The position numbers and the translations under genes are program-made. Positions 52,720 to 61,412 of a stretch of DNA of 64,000 nucleotides are shown here, piece after piece. Location: assembly GCA_024276425.1 (NCBI GenBank), contig JAJRXF010000202.1:1-64000 (forward strand). Reading direction: 5' to 3'. The DNA is from Actinomycetes bacterium (GTDB lineage Bacteria; Actinomycetota; Acidimicrobiia; Acidimicrobiales; SZUA-35). The notes below the pieces were generated by a model that had not been told where the DNA came from, did no database searches, and worked only from the letters and a program-made list of their open reading frames with translations. The first letter of the stretch is position 1; every line of letters begins with the position of its first letter.

Positions 52720-54272
52720 TGACAGATGGCACACGAAGCAAAACGATAAGTGAGCAGGCCACGATGAGCAGAGAGACTGACGGGGATCCAGAAAAGACAA
52801 CACCAGACCCCATGTCGGACTTTGAGACGCTCATGTGGAATTTGGAGGCGGACCCTTGGCTCAATCCCAGCGGCGCGCTGATTACTATCCTCGACCGACC
52901 GGTTAAGCCCACTCACTTCCGACGAAGCATCCAACAGGCAGTCTTTTCAGTCCCCCGGCTACGTCAACGGGTCGTCCCACCGCCGACCAAGCTTACGACA
53001 CCAGGCTGGGAAACAGACCCGGAGTTCGACCTGGATTACCACCTGAGGGCCCTCGCCCTGCCCTCTTCAGCCTGTTCTCTTTCCGATCTACTCTCGCTCG
53101 GGGCATGGCTCTACCAACAGCCTTACGACCGGTCTCGACCACTGTGGCAAATCATCACCATAGAAGGCCTGGAAGGCGGGAAAGGTGCCGTGTTTTGGAA
53201 ACTGCACCACACCATTGGCGACGCGACCACGATGATGAAAATGCAAGAGTTCTATATGCAGCTCAAACGCCGGGAGAAGCTGCCAGACAAGGTCAATCTC
53301 ACTCAACTCTTTGCTAAGGAGGTCGCCGCTCAACCCTCCCGAAGTCACAACCCGGTGGATGAGTTAGCCGAGACAGCGGCCTCAACCTTTGGTACCTTGG
53401 CAAAGCGGCAGACAAACCTCCTTCGGCGGGCCCTCGGAGAGGTCATGCTTTGGGGCGCCGACCCCGTTCGGGCCAAGGAGTTCGGCCAAGACACCATTCA
53501 CAAGGCAGCCTCCACCATCGATCAACTGCGCGGGGCCGGCACCGATTCCAGAACCGAGCCAAGCCATGCCGAAACCAACGGAGGCGGGTCCCCGCTCTGG
53601 CGAGCACGCTCGCGACATCGCCAGATTGAGGCTCTCCAGCTACCGCTGGATACGGCGAAGGCAACCGCCAAGACTCTCGGAGGATCACTAAACGACTTCT
53701 TCGTGGCGGGAGCTGTGATTGGTTCGCTGGCCTACCACACTCAACGCGATCAGCCAATCGACTGGTTGAATCTCAGTTTCGTCGTCAGCACTCGCAAATC
53801 AGACGATGATCGCGCCAATGCATTCACCCCAATGCGGCTCGAGGCCCCGGGGACCGAAATGTCCCTCACGGAGCGGTTCGGCGATCTGAAGACTCGAATG
53901 CGAACAAAAAAGGATGCGGCAAAGACCGGTGCTGGCATGTCCTCGCTAGCGGGGGCGGCCAACCTTCTGCCAGGATCCCTAGTCTCCGCAGTTGCACGCA
54001 AGCAAGCGGCAGGAGTCGACTTCGCCACCTCAAATTTTCGGGGTGCCCCCGTTCAAGTCTTCATTTCCGGTGGGAAACTAGTCCAGAACATCCCGATCGG
54101 GCCGGTGGCTGGAACCGCGTTCAACCTGACACTCATGTCCTACGACAACAGTCTGGATCTGGGGATCACCATTGACCCAGTAGCGGTGGAAGATCCCGCT
54201 GGCCTTCGCCTCTGCATTGAGCGGGCTTATGAAGATCTGACCCAAGAAGCAACCCAGATGGGCAACGGTTGA
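52719..54272 (+). CDS. Wax ester synthase/diacylglycerol acyltransferase (WS/DGAT) 2
   Basis: A 517-aa acyltransferase (if started at 52719). It has HHTIGDA at residues 163-169, keeping both His and the Asp of HHxxxDG but replacing the Gly with Ala. Other family segments are DPEFDLDYHLR, RSRPLWQIITIEGLEGGKGAVF, LNDFFVAGAVIG, TSNFRGAPVQVF and GTAFNLTLMSYDNSLDLGITIDP. A ~60-residue charged insert (about 260-305) is predicted disordered. The start is uncertain: ATG at 52719 lies at the edge of operator 2, and ATGs at 52764 or 52812 are alternatives. It is divergent from the lipid operon. Confidence 0.85.
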   Translation: MTDGTRSKTISEQATMSRETDGDPEKTTPDPMSDFETLMWNLEADPWLNPSGALITILDRPVKPTHFRRSIQQAVFSVPRLRQRVVPPPTKLTTPGWETDPEFDLDYHLRALALPSSACSLSDLLSLGAWLYQQPYDRSRPLWQIITIEGLEGGKGAVFWKLHHTIGDATTMMKMQEFYMQLKRREKLPDKVNLTQLFAKEVAAQPSRSHNPVDELAETAASTFGTLAKRQTNLLRRALGEVMLWGADPVRAKEFGQDTIHKAASTIDQLRGAGTDSRTEPSHAETNGGGSPLWRARSRHRQIEALQLPLDTAKATAKTLGGSLNDFFVAGAVIGSLAYHTQRDQPIDWLNLSFVVSTRKSDDDRANAFTPMRLEAPGTEMSLTERFGDLKTRMRTKKDAAKTGAGMSSLAGAANLLPGSLVSAVARKQAAGVDFATSNFRGAPVQVFISGGKLVQNIPIGPVAGTAFNLTLMSYDNSLDLGITIDPVAVEDPAGLRLCIERAYEDLTQEATQMGNG

Positions 54273-54294
54273 CAACCTCGGGTTGGGCAAGAGA

Positions 54295-54370
54295 TGGAGC
54301 GGACGACCAGATTCGAACTGGCGACCCCAACCTTGGCAAGGTTGTGCTCTACCAACTGAGCTACGTCCGC
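54295..54370 (-). tRNA. tRNA-Gly (GCC)
   Basis: A cloverleaf with acceptor GCGGACG/CGTCCGC, anticodon arm CAACC/GGTTG with loop TTGCCAA (GCC), T-loop TTCGAAT, discriminator U and an encoded CCA. It lies 22 bp after WS/DGAT 2 on the opposite strand. Confidence 0.95.
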
Positions 54371-54426
54371 AAGAGCCGAAATCATAACGCTGGATCGCCT
54401 CGGTCACACCATCTCTAAGTCTTCCT

Positions 54427-54648
54427 CTAGGTCTTCGGATTGAAATCGATGGAAAGGGTTAAGACGCCGTCCTCGAAACTGGCCGTCGCATCACTAATGA
54501 TGCTGAAGTCCATGAAGTCGTCTTCTGTCTGCTTGATGAACATCTTGCGCTCATCGCCACCAACCGGCGGAAGATTCCGCTTCTTGACCGCGGCGGCACG
54601 CTCGGCATAGCGCTTCAACATGGCGTCAATATCCAGGCCCTGAGTCAT
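54427..54648 (-). CDS. Small conserved-looking protein, unknown function
   Basis: A 73-aa protein with no recognised family. It starts with an amphipathic helix (LDIDAMLKRYAERAAAVKKRNLPPVGGDERK). Then comes a short beta-rich part (DFSIISDATASFEDGVLTLSIDFN). No membrane segment or Cys is present. It shares a strand and close spacing with the next two genes (33 and 5 bp), so it may end an operon headed by the Fpg/Nei gene. Coding is supported by composition and packing only. Confidence 0.55.
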   Translation of the reverse strand: MTQGLDIDAMLKRYAERAAAVKKRNLPPVGGDERKMFIKQTEDDFMDFSIISDATASFEDGVLTLSIDFNPKT

Positions 54649-54681
54649 GAATCGGTGCTCCCTTCGTCTCGGTGAGTAAAT

Positions 54682-55008
54682 CTATCGCTTTCGAAGGGCC
54701 TCTGGCCCGGTGAGATTTAGCCACTCATCGACTGATACGCCATCCTCCTCGGCGTAGGTTGAAGCCAAATCCTCGGGCTCAGGAAGAGGCCTGGACACTC
54801 GCGGGTTGGCCCTCACTGTCACCGCCTCTGAGCTGCGATGATCCCGGTCACTACGATACCGAGGGTCCGTATAGCGCCAGTACCAGACAGTTAAAGCGGC
54901 CAGCAGGAGGGCCACAGCGAGCAAGGCAATGATTAACAGCGTGATCTGGCGACCGGTCTGATCGGTGCTGCTTGTTTGGGCAAAGATGGAGGCAAATCCC
55001 ACGGCCAA
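54682..55008 (-). CDS. Small single-pass membrane protein, unknown function
   Basis: A 108-aa protein with a short extracytoplasmic N-terminus, one membrane helix (about 22-44, ITLLIIALLAVALLLAALTVWYW), and a cytoplasmic tail. The tail is basic at first (RYRSDRDHRSS), then acidic with EDGVSVDEWLNLTGPEAL. It lies 5 bp after fpg/nei. Not recognised as a named family. Confidence 0.6.
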   Translation of the reverse strand: MAVGFASIFAQTSSTDQTGRQITLLIIALLAVALLLAALTVWYWRYTDPRYRSDRDHRSSEAVTVRANPRVSRPLPEPEDLASTYAEEDGVSVDEWLNLTGPEALRKR

Positions 55009-55013
55009 TGAAT

Positions 55014-55826
55014 CTAGCCGCTGATTCGCTGGTGTAGGGGACAGGAATAGGTGGTTCTTCCACCAATTGTGCGCCGCTCCAACTCTGCACCATCTAGCGG
55101 ACAGTGCCCACCGCGAACTCGTGAGCCATGGAGTTGACCGGTGTGTGAACCCCCATCACGAAGAAAGTCGGATACGACCTCCCGAAGCTCGGCCAGAAGA
55201 ACGACCGCATCTTCGTTCGACACCGAACCGGCCGGTTGAGCCGGATCAAGGCGGGCCCGCCACAAGGTCTCATCGACAATGAGGTTTCCCACCCCTGCGA
55301 TTCGACGCTGGTCCAAGAGCCGAGTCTTTACCGCAACACGACCGGTCAACACCCTGGTCTGCAATTGTTCAAGACCGATGGCTAAGAAGTCGGGACCAAG
55401 GCGACCCTCGTCCGGATCGAGCATGATCCCGCCAAGACGACGAGGATCACGGACCCTGATGCTTCCGCCATCGACGAAATGTACCGTGAAGCGGTCCCAC
55501 TTCGGCTCATTGCGCTTCGAGGAGTATTCAAGATACTCAATTGAGGCCTCATCATCGACCAGTAGCCGCCCGGTCATACCAAATCGGAGACCAAGTCGAG
55601 GAGTTACCTCTGGCTCTCCTGGATCCGCACTCGTATCGAGGATCAAAAGCTTACCGAGCCGTCTCGCTCCAACAAGTTCCCGACCAAGTAGCGCGTGAGC
55701 CACAGATTCAGGGGTCGTGTCCCCCTTTAGGTACCATTCATCGGCGGCCTCGACCGCAGCTACCTCGCGGTTGAGGGCGACCTCGGCCGCTCGCCGATAG
55801 AACTCGATCTCGACACCTTCAGGCAT
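55014..55826 (-). CDS. Fpg/Nei-family DNA glycosylase with altered zinc finger
   Basis: A 270-aa formamidopyrimidine/endonuclease VIII-type glycosylase. The catalytic N-terminus is MPEGVEIE (Pro2, Glu3). A Lys is present in RRLGKLLIL, and the H2TH region has LLDQRRIAGVGNLIVDETLWRARLDP. The C-terminal zinc finger normally has four Cys; here the second and fourth are replaced (CPLD and CPLH), leaving a possible Cys-Asp-Cys-His set. It removes oxidised purines or pyrimidines. The start is immediately next to the metX stop. Confidence 0.88.
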   Translation of the reverse strand: MPEGVEIEFYRRAAEVALNREVAAVEAADEWYLKGDTTPESVAHALLGRELVGARRLGKLLILDTSADPGEPEVTPRLGLRFGMTGRLLVDDEASIEYLEYSSKRNEPKWDRFTVHFVDGGSIRVRDPRRLGGIMLDPDEGRLGPDFLAIGLEQLQTRVLTGRVAVKTRLLDQRRIAGVGNLIVDETLWRARLDPAQPAGSVSNEDAVVLLAELREVVSDFLRDGGSHTGQLHGSRVRGGHCPLDGAELERRTIGGRTTYSCPLHQRISG

Positions 55827-57026
55827 CTAACTCTTGCCGATTTCTGTTATGAATCGCTCGACCATGGGACCGAGTTGATCGAACTCAATCAAGAATCCGT
55901 CATGCCCATGGATCGACTCGATTACCTCCAGCCTCACCGGCACGCCAAGCTCTTCGAGAGTCCACTGCAGTTCGACCTGCTGACGTGGGTTGTAGAGAAC
56001 ATCACTGTCGATCGAGATGTCAAGGACTGGAACCTGAACGCGGGCTAAGGCAGCCGTAGTCCCACCCCGACCGCGTCCAAGGTCATGAAGGTCCATCGCC
56101 TTGTTGAGAACAAGATAACTATTGGCGTCGAAGCGTCGCGCCAGCTTGCGCCCATGGTGATCGAGATAGCTCTCAACTTGAAAACGGTCCCACAGACCAA
56201 ACCGGTCAAGTGGCTCAACAACTTCGCGACCAAACCTAGTGGCCAACGATTGGTCGGAACGATAGTGGAGTTGGGCAATCCGTCTAGCCAGCATCAGACC
56301 TTCGGTCGGCCCTTCACCGTCGCCAAGATGATAGTAGTCGCCGTTGTTCCAGCCCGGGTCCTGAGCAATTGCCAATCGCCCGACCTGGCTCCACCCAATC
56401 TGCAGCGGGCTGGCAGCTGCGGTGGTGGCAACAGCGATCAGGGACCGAACCCGATCGGGAAACATAACTCCCCACTCCAAGACCTGCATCCCTCCCATCG
56501 AGCCGCCAGCCACGCTCAGCCAAGCGGAAATCCCGAGGTAGTCCGAGAGCAGGGCTTGGGCCCGCACCATGTCGCGTATCGAAACCACGGGGAACCGAGA
56601 GCCGAAGGGTTCGCCGTCTTCTGGGTGGGGCGAAGCTGGACCGGTCGTGCCTTGACAAGACCCGATCACATTCGAGCAGACAACAAAGTATTGATTAGTA
56701 TCCAGGGGCTTTCCGGGCCCAATCATCTCGTCCCACCAGCCAGCCGTCGGTTGTCCCGGCCCAATTCCACCAGCCGCATGGGCATCCCCAGTGAGGGCAT
56801 GACAGACCAATATGGCGTTGCTGGCAGAAGCGTTGAGTGAACCCCACGTCTCATATGCCACCGTTATCGGTCCCAGTTGGCCGTTACCCTCCAAGGCGAA
56901 GGGGCGGTCCTCGCAAAAGGTGGCGAATTGCCTACCAGCGATTGGATCTCCTGGCCGCCATGCCGAACTCGGCCGAAGGGGTGACCCGCTGGCCAGCGGC
57001 CGCTGAAGTGGATGGTCACCAGACAT
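55827..57026 (-). CDS. metX: Homoserine O-acetyltransferase
   Basis: A 399-aa alpha/beta hydrolase-fold acyltransferase of methionine synthesis. It has NAILVCHALTGDAHAAGG, the oxyanion-side VIGSCQGTTGP, the nucleophile elbow GGSMGGMQVLEWG with Ser176, and the C-terminal Asp (DISIDSDVLYNP) and His (ESIHGHDGF) of the triad. It transfers acetyl from acetyl-CoA to homoserine; succinyl specificity cannot be excluded. The N-terminal ~25 residues are variable. A strong leader hairpin lies just upstream, with an SD-like GGTAGG at 57040-57035. Confidence 0.93.
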   Translation of the reverse strand: MSGDHPLQRPLASGSPLRPSSAWRPGDPIAGRQFATFCEDRPFALEGNGQLGPITVAYETWGSLNASASNAILVCHALTGDAHAAGGIGPGQPTAGWWDEMIGPGKPLDTNQYFVVCSNVIGSCQGTTGPASPHPEDGEPFGSRFPVVSIRDMVRAQALLSDYLGISAWLSVAGGSMGGMQVLEWGVMFPDRVRSLIAVATTAAASPLQIGWSQVGRLAIAQDPGWNNGDYYHLGDGEGPTEGLMLARRIAQLHYRSDQSLATRFGREVVEPLDRFGLWDRFQVESYLDHHGRKLARRFDANSYLVLNKAMDLHDLGRGRGGTTAALARVQVPVLDISIDSDVLYNPRQQVELQWTLEELGVPVRLEVIESIHGHDGFLIEFDQLGPMVERFITEIGKS

Positions 57027-57041
57027 GCATGGAGCCTACCA

Positions 57042-57076
57042 AGGCAATTCCCTACCAAGGCGGTAGGGAATTGCCT
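57042..57076 (-). promoter_or_regulatory. 15-bp perfect hairpin in the metX leader
   Basis: AGGCAATTCCCTACC (57042-57056) and its exact complement (57062-57076) flank a 5-nt loop. CCTACCAAGGC occurs twice on the plus strand (57035-57045 and 57051-57061). On the mRNA the same CCUACC can therefore pair with either of two GGUAGG copies, one being the metX SD. It may be a terminator of the methyltransferase gene, an attenuator, or both. Confidence 0.5.
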
Positions 57077-57099
57077 GACAGATTACCCTGACAGATTAC
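57074..57099. repeat. 13-bp tandem duplication
   Basis: CCTGACAGATTAC occurs twice in tandem, covering the stop codon of the DNA methyltransferase gene (57096-57098). The first copy supplies an additional TTA in the same leader. Confidence 0.85.
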
Positions 57100-58694
57100 A
57101 ATGGGGGAAGTCTGTCCCGCCACCATTCATAGGTCGCAGTGGATCCCTCGTAGGCCTCGTTCATCAGCAACCCGATTTTCTCCACCCTGGCCCGAATCTC
57201 CGGAGCTGAACGGTCGTCACAATCCTGAACGAGCTGAGCAGCCTCTGCCCATTTTCTCTTGTTCCTGGGCCTGGGAATGCTCGCGACATCGCGGGCAGCA
57301 AGCTTTATGGCCGACACCGAAAGAGCGGTACCAAACCATTGACGGTAGGACCAAGCAACGACCGGGGGTGCCAACAAAACCGCTGCAACCCAGTCAAGGT
57401 CCTGGGGGTCCGCGAAGATGCAAAGCAGTGGGGTGACCGCCAGCATCGAACCGGTGCGATCGACAAAGGGCTCAAAGACTTTGGATTGGGTCGGCAGCAG
57501 GACCTTGGGTCGCAGCTGTTGTTGAAACCAATCGGAACCATTCTCCGTCGCAGGCTGAACCAGGGCAACGGGTTCGTGCCAGGATCTCTTTGCAAATCTG
57601 GTGGCCCGTGTCCCCCAATGACTCCTCAAGGGGTCAAGCGAGCCCACCGTGACCACTTTGGCCTCCACCTCACCATCTCCCACCAGCCCCACCTTGGACC
57701 GTTCAAGACATCGTTCTGCTAAGGCATAGTACTCGTCCCGAAACCCAGCGGTCGCTGACACCATTTCACCGAGAGGCTTCCCCATGAGACGAACGGCCGG
57801 GGCACCAAGGGCCTGAGCGGCCATCGAGGCCCACGAAGGGTGACCAACTCTCCCGACATCGTCGCCAAGTCCAATCTCCACCACATCACGGCCCGATGCA
57901 ATAATGGGAGGAGAAAAAGTAGTGCTGGTGCCGCCATGTTCATTCGCCAATTCAAGAACAATTCCGCACACACGAACATTGGCCTCAAAGAGCATCTCCC
58001 CCGTTGCCCATAGCGCCCTGACCGGTGCCACCTTGTCAATGGCCACTCGCAAGTTTGCAGTATCGCGAGAGGCCAGTATTGATTGAGGCAATACAAAAGC
58101 GACGCGTCCGCCTACCGTCGGACTCAACAGGTTGATCGCGGCCCAAAGATGCAGTCCGGCAAGATCGGTGTAGGGGCCAAAGATGTCGGAGTGTTTCGCG
58201 ACAAAACTCCTCGCAGACTCGGGGAAGACCGTCCCCCTCAGGGGTGTTGCAAACGGCGGATTCCCAACCACAAGTTGCGGGTGTGGAAACCCCCCAGGGA
58301 GTCCCTTCAGTGCGTCACCTAAGATGACCTGACCGACTAGACGACCTCCCTCCAGTCCACCGGGCCCAAGACCATGGCCCTGGGCCCACGCCACTAGCGC
58401 ACGGGAGGTTGCCCTGACTGCTCCCGCGTCAATATCGATGCCAAAGGTTCGAGACAATGCTTCCCGGGGCGGCAACCCAAGCTCGACCATTCGGTCCAGC
58501 GCACCGACAAGAAAAGCTCCACCACCGCAAGCCGGATCCAAGACAATTCCTGGAAGACCCTTGGCGTCTGGGATGGCTAGCCGAACTAAGCCCTCCACGA
58601 CCGAGCGGGGGGTATAGAACGCCCCCCTGCTCTTGCGGGATGCGGTTGAGGCCTCACGTTCATGGTCTCGACCTATCGTCCAAGCGTCTGACAC
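57096..58694 (-). CDS. Orphan N6-adenine DNA methyltransferase
   Basis: A 532-aa methyltransferase. The SAM site is LDPACGGGAFLVGAL (residues 52-66), and the catalytic motif is NPPF (145-148) in LVVGNPPFAT. AFYTPRSVVEGLVRLA is the usual start of the gamma-class/type I or IIG N6 methylases. Residues ~300-530 would hold target recognition. No endonuclease domain (PD-ExK) or neighbouring restriction gene is visible, so it is probably a solitary methylase affecting gene expression or protection. It lies 9 bp downstream of the helicase gene. Confidence 0.85.
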   Translation of the reverse strand: MSDAWTIGRDHEREASTASRKSRGAFYTPRSVVEGLVRLAIPDAKGLPGIVLDPACGGGAFLVGALDRMVELGLPPREALSRTFGIDIDAGAVRATSRALVAWAQGHGLGPGGLEGGRLVGQVILGDALKGLPGGFPHPQLVVGNPPFATPLRGTVFPESARSFVAKHSDIFGPYTDLAGLHLWAAINLLSPTVGGRVAFVLPQSILASRDTANLRVAIDKVAPVRALWATGEMLFEANVRVCGIVLELANEHGGTSTTFSPPIIASGRDVVEIGLGDDVGRVGHPSWASMAAQALGAPAVRLMGKPLGEMVSATAGFRDEYYALAERCLERSKVGLVGDGEVEAKVVTVGSLDPLRSHWGTRATRFAKRSWHEPVALVQPATENGSDWFQQQLRPKVLLPTQSKVFEPFVDRTGSMLAVTPLLCIFADPQDLDWVAAVLLAPPVVAWSYRQWFGTALSVSAIKLAARDVASIPRPRNKRKWAEAAQLVQDCDDRSAPEIRARVEKIGLLMNEAYEGSTATYEWWRDRLPPL

Positions 58695-58703
58695 CGCAAA
58701 CGA

Positions 58704-59855
58704 TCAGGAGATCCAACTAGCAAGGTTTTCGAGTCGCTCATCATTGGAGAAAACCTCGACGAGTGCGATATCGAGACCAAGTCGTTTCTGTAAACGCTTG
58801 ACCTCTAGTTCTTGGTCCCACAAAACCATGGTGACTGCGACGCCGGAGCCACCAGCCCGGGCGGTACGCCCCGACCGATGCAGGTACGTTTTGTGATCAT
58901 CCGGCGGATCAAAGTGAATCACAACATCCACGTCGTCGACGTGAATACCACGGGCGGCAACATCGGTGGCCACTAGTGCCTGTATCTCGCCCTTGGAGAA
59001 CTTGCCGAGTGCCTTTTCTCTTTGACGTTGGCGAAGATCACCATGAATTGGTTCGGCGTTGACGCCGAGGTCGGCGAGGTCCCCGCTGAGGCGATCACAC
59101 ATCCGCTTGGTGTTACAAAAGATCATCGTACGATTGGAACTCTTGACGATGTTGGCGACGACCTTGGAGCGATCCATGCGATGCACGGTCAAGAAGATGT
59201 GGGTCATCTGTTCGACCGTGACCTCCTTGTTTTCAACTTCATGCTTGACCGGATCGTTCTGGTATCTGGTGACAAGCGTGTCAATTGCGCCGTCGAGCGT
59301 TGCGGAGAACAGCAGGGTCTGGTGTTCTCCTTCAATCCGTCGCAGAATCCACTCGACCTGTGGCATGAACCCCATGTCGGCCATCCGGTCGGCCTCATCA
59401 AGCACGACCTTGTCGACGTCAGCCACCGAGACAACCTTGCGCTCAAGGAGATCGATCATGCGCCCCGGAGTAGCCACAATGACCTCGACGCCATTTTCGA
59501 TCGATCGAATCTGTTTGTCGATATCGGCTCCGCCATAGACAGCCAAGTACCTCAAACCAACCGCATCACAAAGCGGGGCCAACTCATCCATCACTTGGTT
59601 GGCCAGCTCGCGAGTTGGGACCAATATCAAGGCCTGAACCCTGCCACGAGGAGCATCAGCCAGGAGTTGAACGACTGGAATTCCGAAAGCTAGTGTCTTC
59701 CCCGACCCAGTCTGAGCCTTTCCGCATATATCGCGGCCCGCCAAGGCATCCTCAATCGATAGCTCCTGGATGGCAAACGCGTCCTCATAGCCACGTTCGG
59801 CCAGTGCCTCAATCAGGGCGGGAGCGACGCCCAAATCAGCAAACTTCCTACTCAT
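58704..59855 (-). CDS. DEAD-box RNA helicase
   Basis: A 383-aa helicase core. It has the Q motif (FADLGVAPALIEAL...AIQELSI), motif I AQTGSGKT, Ia PTRELA, TPGR, II DEAD, III SAT, IV IFCNTKR, V DVAARGIHVDDVDVVIHFD and VI HRSGRTARAG. It unwinds RNA duplexes in ribosome assembly or mRNA turnover. It lacks the long basic C-terminal extension of DeaD/CsdA or RhlE. The 110-bp region upstream (59856-59965) shows no clear signal. Confidence 0.94.
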   Translation of the reverse strand: MSRKFADLGVAPALIEALAERGYEDAFAIQELSIEDALAGRDICGKAQTGSGKTLAFGIPVVQLLADAPRGRVQALILVPTRELANQVMDELAPLCDAVGLRYLAVYGGADIDKQIRSIENGVEVIVATPGRMIDLLERKVVSVADVDKVVLDEADRMADMGFMPQVEWILRRIEGEHQTLLFSATLDGAIDTLVTRYQNDPVKHEVENKEVTVEQMTHIFLTVHRMDRSKVVANIVKSSNRTMIFCNTKRMCDRLSGDLADLGVNAEPIHGDLRQRQREKALGKFSKGEIQALVATDVAARGIHVDDVDVVIHFDPPDDHKTYLHRSGRTARAGGSGVAVTMVLWDQELEVKRLQKRLGLDIALVEVFSNDERLENLASWIS

Positions 59856-59965
59856 TCAATAAACCTTGTTTCTTCGTTGATGCCCGAAGAGTAACGAGAT
59901 GATCGTCTCCATCGGTGTTTCTTCTGAGATCTGGGGTCTTCGTCCGTCCTTCCGCTAGTCAATTC

Positions 59966-60517
59966 TTAGCCGCCGAGGGCGGCGACCAGCGCCTCCGCTT
60001 GAGCAATGTCAGCCACCCGAATGGCCCCCTCGAACCCAGGAACTTCGATTTCTCCCTTCACCGCTCCCGAACGCGAGAGCCCAGGAAGAAAGTTGTCGGG
60101 GACCAGAACTTCTCCTGGCTTGGCCACATCGGCAAGGCGGGCGGCCAGGTTCACGGTTACTCCAATATGGTCGTCCCCCTCAAACAAGATGACATCCCCC
60201 TCAGCCAGCCCGGCATGAAGTGCTAATTCCACCGAGACCTCATCAAATCGACAACGTACCGCCAGGACGGTAGATGCCATCGAAACCGGATCGAGAGCCA
60301 CCAGCATCGCTCCATCACCGAGCCACTTGGCGATTCGAACGCCAGTTGTCGAACACACCGAACGCAGGGCCGCTCGAAAGAGCGACAACTGCTCAACAGC
60401 TAGGTCATCGCCCATGGCGTTGTTAAATGCGGTAAAGCCAGACAGATCTACAAACCCGAATGTCCGACGAACCCTGGTCGCGGACCCTGGTGAATAGATG
60501 GCGGGCTGGTGTGGCAC
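59966..60517 (-). CDS. Class III nucleotidyl cyclase domain protein
   Basis: A 183-aa single-domain cyclase. It has GFVDLSGFTAFN (first metal Asp), KWLGDGAMLVA (second metal Asp) and VTVNLAARLADVAKPGEVLVPD (transition-state Asn and Arg). It should make cAMP or cGMP as a homodimer. The GTG start is 18 bp from the divergent serine hydrolase start. There is no sensor domain, so control must come from partners or expression. Confidence 0.85.
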   Translation of the reverse strand: MPHQPAIYSPGSATRVRRTFGFVDLSGFTAFNNAMGDDLAVEQLSLFRAALRSVCSTTGVRIAKWLGDGAMLVALDPVSMASTVLAVRCRFDEVSVELALHAGLAEGDVILFEGDDHIGVTVNLAARLADVAKPGEVLVPDNFLPGLSRSGAVKGEIEVPGFEGAIRVADIAQAEALVAALGG

Positions 60518-60535
60518 CAGGCTACGTTAGTCGCC

Positions 60536-61345
60536 GTGGATCCTCTGCATCAGATCGACGAATGGCCTCCCGCCAATGCATCAGCCGGATGGATCACCTC
60601 CACCGGCCGCAGCGGACGGATTGGAGCACATGACCAGCCCTTTGCCATCGCTTCCATCACGAAGGCACTCTTCTCGTTAGGTATCCTGATCGCCCTCGAA
60701 GAGGGAACAATTCATCTCGATCAGCCGGCTGGTCCGAGTGGAGCAAGTGTGCGGCATCTTCTCGCTCATGCATCGGGTCTTGGATTTGACACCCAATCCA
60801 CCCAGGCTCCGGTTGGTGCCCGTCGAATCTACTCCAACGCCGGGTTCGATGTGCTCGCAGCAACCCTGGCCGAGGCCGCTCGGATGCCAGCAACTCAATA
60901 CTGGACACAAGCCGTTGGCGAACCGCTCGGCTTGGCCGACACGACAATCCCCGGATCAGTCGCCTATTCCGGAATCTCAACGCTAGATGACCTGCTGCTC
61001 TTCTGCTCAGAACTCCTCGCTCCGACCCTGCTATCGCCGGCCACGATGCTGGCGGCCCGGACAAGTCAGTTCCCCGAACTAGTCGGAGTGGTTCCCGGAT
61101 TCGGACGCTACGACCCCAACCCATGGGGGCTGGGTTTCGAAGTCCGTGGAACCAAGCACCCCCACTGGACGGGTTCCACCAACAGCCCCTCCACCTTCGG
61201 TCACTTCGGGGCTAGCGGCACAATGCTCTGGGTGGACCCAGACCAGGATCTCGCCCTTGTCTACCTGAGTGATCTCGACTTCGGCCCCTGGTCCAAGGAG
61301 CAATGGCCCAGATTCAGCGATGAGATGCTCAGAAGTTTCACCTAG
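60536..61345 (+). CDS. Beta-lactamase-family serine hydrolase
   Basis: A 269-aa class C beta-lactamase/DD-peptidase-fold enzyme. It has SITK (S-x-x-K nucleophile) in PFAIASITKALFSLG, YSN in RRIYSNAGFDVLA, and HFGASG in place of KTG. No signal peptide is visible, so it may be a cytoplasmic esterase or amidase rather than a lactamase. The start at 60536 avoids overlap with the cyclase; a GTG at 60509 would overlap it. It lies 67 bp before the phosphotransferase gene. Confidence 0.82.
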   Translation: MDPLHQIDEWPPANASAGWITSTGRSGRIGAHDQPFAIASITKALFSLGILIALEEGTIHLDQPAGPSGASVRHLLAHASGLGFDTQSTQAPVGARRIYSNAGFDVLAATLAEAARMPATQYWTQAVGEPLGLADTTIPGSVAYSGISTLDDLLLFCSELLAPTLLSPATMLAARTSQFPELVGVVPGFGRYDPNPWGLGFEVRGTKHPHWTGSTNSPSTFGHFGASGTMLWVDPDQDLALVYLSDLDFGPWSKEQWPRFSDEMLRSFT

Positions 61346-61412
61346 TGGGTCACCAGACCCGTCTTGCTTAAGAAGTCTCCCCGGCTGCCGAAGGTTTGCA
61401 CGAGGCAACTCC

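Noticed and set aside
57042-57076. SAM riboswitch before metX
   Set aside because: Only a single long hairpin with alternative pairing is visible; none of the conserved SAM-I/II/IV core elements is present.
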